64,000 nt of DNA. Origin: 55-13 sp037190145. GTDB taxonomy: Bacteria > Armatimonadota > Fimbriimonadia > Fimbriimonadales > Fimbriimonadaceae. Shown here one piece after another: positions 59,678-64,000 of this stretch (its first letter is position 1; the number at the start of each line of letters is the position of its first letter). The DNA is taken from NCBI GenBank assembly GCA_037190145.1, contig JBBCJU010000008.1:310001-374000 (forward strand), in the 5' to 3' direction. A program made the translations under genes and the position numbers. Under the pieces are notes generated by a model. It was not told the origin of the DNA. It searched no databases and was given only the letters and a program-made list of their open reading frames with translations.

Positions 59678-62600
59678 GTGGGTTTAACAAAAATTGCCAT
59701 CCAGCGTCCAGTCTTCGTACTGATGCTGATGCTTGCGGTCATGTTGATGGGCTTTATAAGCCTCCGCAGCATGCGTTTGGAGCAAAACCCAGACGTTGCC
59801 TTCGGAAATATCACGATCCTCACCGTTTATCCAGGTGCGGGTCCAGAAGAGGTGGCTGAGCTTGTTTCCCGAAAACTAGAAGAGGCCGTTTCTGGCGTCA
59901 ATGGTTTGCGCGAGGTCACAAGCTCCTCTCAAGAAGGCGTTTCCAACGTAGCCGTTCAGTTGGAGCTAGGGGTTGATGTAGACGTAGCCCTAAACGATAT
60001 TCGATCCAAAGTCGATACCGTTTTGAATGATTTGCCCGACGGAATTGAACGACCGACTATCACCAAGCTAGATTCGGGTAGCCAGCCTGTTATTTACTAC
60101 TCTTTGAGTAGTGAAAAAATGTCAGGCCAAGAGCTTCGAGATCTCTCGGAAAATGTTCTTGCCGACCGTTTTGCCCAGCTTAAGGGTGTGGGTGCTGCAA
60201 CTGCCGCTGGTGGTGAGCAGCGCGAGATTCAAATACAGATAAGGCCAGATCGATTGGCAGCTTATGGCATCGGTGCGGCCGATGTTTTGAATGCGGTTCG
60301 CAGTTCTTCTCAAAATCTTCCTGCCGGGCGTATTGTTCAAGGAGATACCGAGACTGCCGTTCGTGTTCCATCCGACTTTCAGAGTGTCGACGACATAAAG
60401 AAGACCGTTCTTACTGTCCGAGATCAGAACAATCCGAATTCGCAACCCAAAATGGTTCCGTTAACGGATGTCGCTACGATTCAAGACACTTCGATCGAGC
60501 GAAGGAGCTATAGCCGTTTGGGCGGAAAAGACTCCGTTGTTCTTATTGTTCAGAAGACGAAAGAGGGTAACGCGGTCGAGATTTCTCACGCGGCCACTGC
60601 CTTGGTTAGTCAGCTGAGTGAGCAATACGGCATTCAGTTCACCAAGACATTTGACCAGTCAACGATTATTGAAAGCTCAGTCGAAGACCTTATCATCGCG
60701 ATTGTCTTCGGCATTATTCTGGTTACTGCGATCGTATACGTCTTCCTTCACGACATTCGTGGAATGTTGATTGTTGCGATTGCGATCCCACTCTGTATCT
60801 TTGCAACCTTTATTGCAATGTCGGCTATGGGCTTTACGCTCAATAACATGTCGCTTCTGGCGGTCTCGCTTGCGGTTGGTGTGTTGGTTGATGATGCGAT
60901 TGTTGTTTTGGAGAATATTTATCGCCACTTGAAGATGGGAGAAGATCCGCGAGATGCGGCTCTTAACGGACGTGCGGAAATCGGTCTGGCGGCTATCGCT
61001 ATCACCTTTGCGGACGTCGTTGTCTTCTTGCCTATCGGCTTTATGGGTGGAATTGTAGGTCAGTTCTTCCGACCTCTTGCCCTGTCATTCGCCGCTTGTG
61101 TTATCGTATCCCTTCTAGTTTCCTTCGTCGTTACCCCGATGCTGGCTTCTCGCTGGTATCGAAAGGGTGAAGATGTAGAGCATGCCAAGGGTTGGTTCGC
61201 GAAGGGCTTTGAAAGAGGCTTTGGCGGTCTAGAGTCCTTCTATCGACGAGTCCTGGAGTGGTCTTTGAATCACCGATGGTTCGTCTTCATTAGTGGCGCG
61301 GTTGTGCTCTTCGCGGTGTTTATGTTCATCGCCGGAAGCTTTGCTCCGACCCGAGATTTGGTATTCATGACACCAGCGACGGAGCCAGGTGGACAGCCAG
61401 CCCCCGGCCCAAGCGTGATGCTGATGGTGATGGCGGTCCTTCTTGGAGTCGGCGTGTTCGGCTTGAACTACTGGCGTGCGGTTGGTTCAAAGATAGTGAC
61501 TCGAGTTTACTGGGTCATCTTTGCCGCATTCTTCGTGATGGCAGTAGTCAAGGGTGGCTTGAGCTTTGCAACCCTAATGGGTGGTATTTTCCAAGGCTTC
61601 TTTGCTTCCATTGTGATCATGGGCATCCCGGCCATCATCGGGAACTTGATGAAACCGAAGGCAAAGATGCGAATCATCGCAAGCGGTTTGGCCTTTGGTT
61701 TAGTCTTCCCAATCGCTGCGGTTATTGGATTCCAATACGCTCAGTGGAAGGAGGAGTCGGTCTTTAAGTTCGGCTTCTTCCCAGAAAGTGACGGCGGCCA
61801 AGTTTCAATTGAGATTCAGCTTCCTCCTGGTTCTAGCCTTGAGCGAACCCAGCGGGTTGTGGATCGAGTTGAGGAAGTTGCATCAACCCACCCATGGGCC
61901 AAGTATGTTCTGAGTCAAGTTGGAACGTTAGGTTCGGGTGGTTTCGGTGATGCCGGTAACCAAGGTGCGCAGTACGCTCGAGTTAGCGTGACGCTATACG
62001 ACGTATCAGCGATGATCGGCAATAAGCCAGGTGAGAAGCTCCGACCTAAATCGGAGAAGGACACCAAGGTTGCAGCTGAATTGATTGAGATGATTGGCCG
62101 CATACCTGGCGCAACTATCAAGGTCGCAGCCAATAACGGTCAAGGGTTCGGTGCCCCTGTCCAGATATCGTTCTCATCTGCGGATCGATCGCTTGCGATC
62201 AATACCGCCGACGCCATTAAGCGACGCTTGGATGGCGGGGCGATTAAGGGTGTTATCAACGCGGACATCTCCTCGAAGCCAGGAAAGCCAGAGCTAAGAC
62301 TCCAGCCAGACCGAACTCGACTAGCTAACTACGGAATGACCGTAGCCGATGTAGCGAGTGCGATGCGCCTTCTATATGAAGGTGATGACTCAACAAAGCT
62401 GCGTGTGCGTGGTGAAGAATATCCCGTACGTGTGATGCTCAACCTTGAGGATCGAAACGATCCAGATACGCTGAACAAGATTCCAATCAAGTTCTCAAAT
62501 GGCAGTCCGATCTACCTTAGTTCTGTTGCCCAGCCAATGCCGGGTACCAGTCCAGATAAGATTGATCGACGAAATCGTGCGGAAGAGGTACGACTCACCG

Positions 62601-63331
62601 CAGACTTGCTGCCTGGGTACGCGCCTGGTTCTGTACAAGCGCAAATCGATCAGTTCCTAGTGAAGGAAAAGCTCGTCCCTGAGGGCGTGACAATGAAGGC
62701 ACTTGGACAAGCCGACGCGACTAATCGTGAGATGGGATATCTCTTAGGTGCCCTTGGCCTTGGATTCCTACTTGTTTATATGCTCCTGGCGTCGCTCTAC
62801 GATAACCTGCTGTATCCGCTGATCATTCAGCTGGCTCAGCCGCAGGCGTTTGTTGGAGCCCTCCTTGCGCTCATCATTACCGATAAGGGGCTAAACATTG
62901 TTGGCTTCATCGGACTGATATGTCTTGTAGGACTGGTTGGTAAGAACGCGATTCTGTTGGTGGATTATACGAACACCCTCCGTGCTCGTGGCCGAAGCCG
63001 ACATGATGCCTTGGTAGAGGCCGGACCTATCCGACTTCGACCCATCATGATGACCACCCTGGCTCTGATCTTGGGCATGTTGCCGGTTGCGTTAGCAATC
63101 GGACGTGGTTCCGAGTTTAGAGAGACCATTGGAATCATCATCATCGGTGGTATCTCCCTTTCCACCGTTCTTACCCTTGTCGTGATTCCGTGTTCGTACA
63201 CGATTCTCGACGATGCATCTATCGCCCTGGGCAAGCTCCTAAGTCGCAATCGCGACGGCGATGATGACGGCGGCAGTAGGCCTTTGACTTCGGGGTCACC
63301 CGAAGGCGAAGCCATCAGCGCTAACGCCTAG
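59678..63331 (+). CDS. RND-family efflux permease with an extra ~140-residue membrane insert
   Basis: 1217 residues; GTG start with GAAGGAG upstream. Typical RND layout: TM1 FVLMLMLAVMLMGFI, the first porter loop, TM4 with the proton-relay pair VLVDDAIVV (Asp405, 406), TM10 GLVGKNAILLVDY (Lys1089), and GSEFRETIGIIIIGGI near the end. The normal length is about 1020-1080. The excess lies between TM7 (about 533-553) and FGFFPESDGGQVSIEIQLPPG (about 696), where other RND pumps go straight from TM7 to FFP.xD. The insert has four hydrophobic segments near 578-599, 609-627, 635-657 and 664-688, with positive loops (RAVGSK, MKPKAKMR) consistent with the inside. A terminator follows. Confidence 0.93.
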   Translation: MGLTKIAIQRPVFVLMLMLAVMLMGFISLRSMRLEQNPDVAFGNITILTVYPGAGPEEVAELVSRKLEEAVSGVNGLREVTSSSQEGVSNVAVQLELGVDVDVALNDIRSKVDTVLNDLPDGIERPTITKLDSGSQPVIYYSLSSEKMSGQELRDLSENVLADRFAQLKGVGAATAAGGEQREIQIQIRPDRLAAYGIGAADVLNAVRSSSQNLPAGRIVQGDTETAVRVPSDFQSVDDIKKTVLTVRDQNNPNSQPKMVPLTDVATIQDTSIERRSYSRLGGKDSVVLIVQKTKEGNAVEISHAATALVSQLSEQYGIQFTKTFDQSTIIESSVEDLIIAIVFGIILVTAIVYVFLHDIRGMLIVAIAIPLCIFATFIAMSAMGFTLNNMSLLAVSLAVGVLVDDAIVVLENIYRHLKMGEDPRDAALNGRAEIGLAAIAITFADVVVFLPIGFMGGIVGQFFRPLALSFAACVIVSLLVSFVVTPMLASRWYRKGEDVEHAKGWFAKGFERGFGGLESFYRRVLEWSLNHRWFVFISGAVVLFAVFMFIAGSFAPTRDLVFMTPATEPGGQPAPGPSVMLMVMAVLLGVGVFGLNYWRAVGSKIVTRVYWVIFAAFFVMAVVKGGLSFATLMGGIFQGFFASIVIMGIPAIIGNLMKPKAKMRIIASGLAFGLVFPIAAVIGFQYAQWKEESVFKFGFFPESDGGQVSIEIQLPPGSSLERTQRVVDRVEEVASTHPWAKYVLSQVGTLGSGGFGDAGNQGAQYARVSVTLYDVSAMIGNKPGEKLRPKSEKDTKVAAELIEMIGRIPGATIKVAANNGQGFGAPVQISFSSADRSLAINTADAIKRRLDGGAIKGVINADISSKPGKPELRLQPDRTRLANYGMTVADVASAMRLLYEGDDSTKLRVRGEEYPVRVMLNLEDRNDPDTLNKIPIKFSNGSPIYLSSVAQPMPGTSPDKIDRRNRAEEVRLTADLLPGYAPGSVQAQIDQFLVKEKLVPEGVTMKALGQADATNREMGYLLGALGLGFLLVYMLLASLYDNLLYPLIIQLAQPQAFVGALLALIITDKGLNIVGFIGLICLVGLVGKNAILLVDYTNTLRARGRSRHDALVEAGPIRLRPIMMTTLALILGMLPVALAIGRGSEFRETIGIIIIGGISLSTVLTLVVIPCSYTILDDASIALGKLLSRNRDGDDDGGSRPLTSGSPEGEAISANA

Positions 63332-63339
63332 AAGCAGCG

Positions 63340-63363
63340 AAGGCCGGGTTTATCCCGGCCTTT
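63340..63363 (+). terminator. Rho-independent terminator of the efflux operon
   Basis: A 9-bp G+C-rich stem AAGGCCGGG/CCCGGCCTT (63340-63348 with 63354-63362) with a 5-nt loop and a short TTT end. Confidence 0.8.
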
Positions 63364-63404
63364 AGTCCGAATGTAGGAAGTACTACCTGTTATCCTACGG
63401 ATGT

Positions 63405-64000
63405 ATGCGTTATCTTCGTGATCCCCAAGTCGTGCTCACGATTCTATGCGGAATAACGCTTGCAGTAGGACTCTTTCAAGTACATCCTATCATTCCTTAT
63501 CTCAGTGTTGCTTTCGGCTCCTACTTCGCTTTGAAATCAGCTTGGGATTCGCTATCTGAACGGTCTATTGACGTCAACTTGCTAATGGTTCTAGCTGCTG
63601 CAGGGGCCGTCATTGTTGGCGAGCCTCTAGATGCAGCGGCATTGCTTTTTCTGTTTTCGCTGAGCAGCACCTTGGAGTCTTTGGCGATGGCGCGGACTCG
63701 TTCTGCGATAGAAGAGCTTGTAAAGCTTCGTCCTGCAAATGCTGTTCTTATCTTGGATGGAACTGAAACTGTTGTTCCTGTAGAGAGGCTAAGAGTTGGT
63801 GATCTTATCAAGATTCCACCATTTGAAGGAATACCGGTTGATAGCATTGTTGTGTCTGGGCAAAGCTCTGTTGAGCAGAGTGCCATGACTGGAGAGTCTG
63901 TTCCTGTAGCTAAATCGGTGGGAGAGAAGCTTTTAGGTGGAACTCGCAATCTAGAAGAGGTATTAATCGCAAAAGTGGCCTCAGTTGTGGGCGATTCTAC
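63405..64000 (+). CDS. Heavy-metal-translocating P-type ATPase, N-terminal part (cut by window edge)
   Basis: The visible 198 codons start MRYLRDPQVVLTILCGITLAVGLF. SIDVNLLMVLAAAGAVIVGE, the ALLFLFSLSSTLESLAMARTRSAIEEL helix, LRPANAVL, and the actuator sequence with GDLIKIPPFEGIPVDSIVV and AMTGESVPVAK (TGES-type phosphatase loop) identify a P1B metal pump. There is no N-terminal CxxC metal-binding domain. The metal (Zn/Cd/Co-like by the lack of that domain) cannot be decided without the CPx motif, which is off the window. TATCCT lies 8 nt before ATG 63405; an ATG at 63401 is out of frame. Confidence 0.88.
   Translation, partial: MRYLRDPQVVLTILCGITLAVGLFQVHPIIPYLSVAFGSYFALKSAWDSLSERSIDVNLLMVLAAAGAVIVGEPLDAAALLFLFSLSSTLESLAMARTRSAIEELVKLRPANAVLILDGTETVVPVERLRVGDLIKIPPFEGIPVDSIVVSGQSSVEQSAMTGESVPVAKSVGEKLLGGTRNLEEVLIAKVASVVGDS

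Noticed and set aside
1..64000. tRNA, rRNA, CRISPR array, insertion sequence, prophage, restriction or toxin-antitoxin genes
   Set aside because: I scanned for cloverleaf arms, spaced repeats, transposase/integrase motifs and paired toxins and saw none. The AbrB-type gene is not followed by a toxin.

Overview
The window looks like a chromosomal core segment of a free-living, diderm, heterotrophic bacterium. My best guess is the Armatimonadota (Fimbriimonas-like). The reasons are a DUF1559-style prepilin with the FTLIELLVVIAIIAILAAI leader, a proteasome alpha-like subunit in a Gram-negative setting, outer-membrane beta-barrel proteins, a TolC/RND efflux system, and heavy use of GTG and TTG starts. 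This placement is inference; no rRNA gene is present. I see no tRNA or rRNA gene, CRISPR array, insertion sequence, prophage or integrase. The window reads as compact housekeeping DNA with many lineage-specific hypothetical genes.

Layout. 1-3.0 kb (minus): an operon with ATGA overlaps carrying an acyltransferase E2, a class I amidotransferase, a biotin carrier, an unknown protein and the start of HMG-CoA lyase, suggestive of leucine/branched-chain acid breakdown. 3-12 kb: DUF4173 membrane protein, GAF/fRMsr-like protein, PhoX-type DUF839 protein, mnmG, small secreted proteins, a proteasome alpha-like subunit, a glutaminyl-cyclase-like M28 peptidase and a lone 5'-nucleotidase C-terminal domain. 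12-19 kb: isolated rplK with a strong terminator, a barrel-sandwich/KOW-like unknown, an OmpR-type regulator, ferredoxin-NADP reductase, a lipid kinase and a DprA-like protein. 19-30 kb: GH38 alpha-mannosidase, threonine dehydrogenase, CDF transporter, beta-CASP nuclease, purD, a sugar isomerase, a second and canonical E2, and a secreted YCII protein. 30.5-32 kb: rplJ-rplL behind an L10 leader with an attenuator. 32-42 kb: Tat-exported phospholipase C, small lipoprotein, beta-barrel, corA, glgA, a KOW-like/yajQ/queG operon, and a prepilin coupled to a 56-residue lipoprotein. 42-56.5 kb: dxs, an Rcp1-like receiver, an HTTM operon, tdk, FmdB, an ARPP-1 lipoprotein, RNase E/G, a peptidase E homologue, a DnaA-N-like protein with an MBL hydrolase, and a DUF3187 barrel. 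56.6-63.3 kb: an AbrB-type regulator with TolC, a lipid-anchored adaptor and an RND pump. 63.4 kb to the end: the start of a metal P-type ATPase.

Two window-wide themes stand out. First, about twenty genes at the head of a transcription unit carry a -10-like hexamer 6-9 nt upstream of the start codon and no Shine-Dalgarno sequence, which predicts leaderless mRNAs. Genes inside operons use ATGA/TTGA/TAATG overlaps and often Shine-Dalgarno sites. Second, convergent neighbours repeatedly overlap at their stop codons, four pairs by exactly 4 nt (TTAG or CTAA).

The observations I rate highest are the leaderless-promoter pattern, the proteasome alpha-like gene standing alone, and an RND permease with an inserted block of about 140 residues and four predicted membrane helices, whose operon starts with an AbrB regulator behind a tandem 9-bp repeat.
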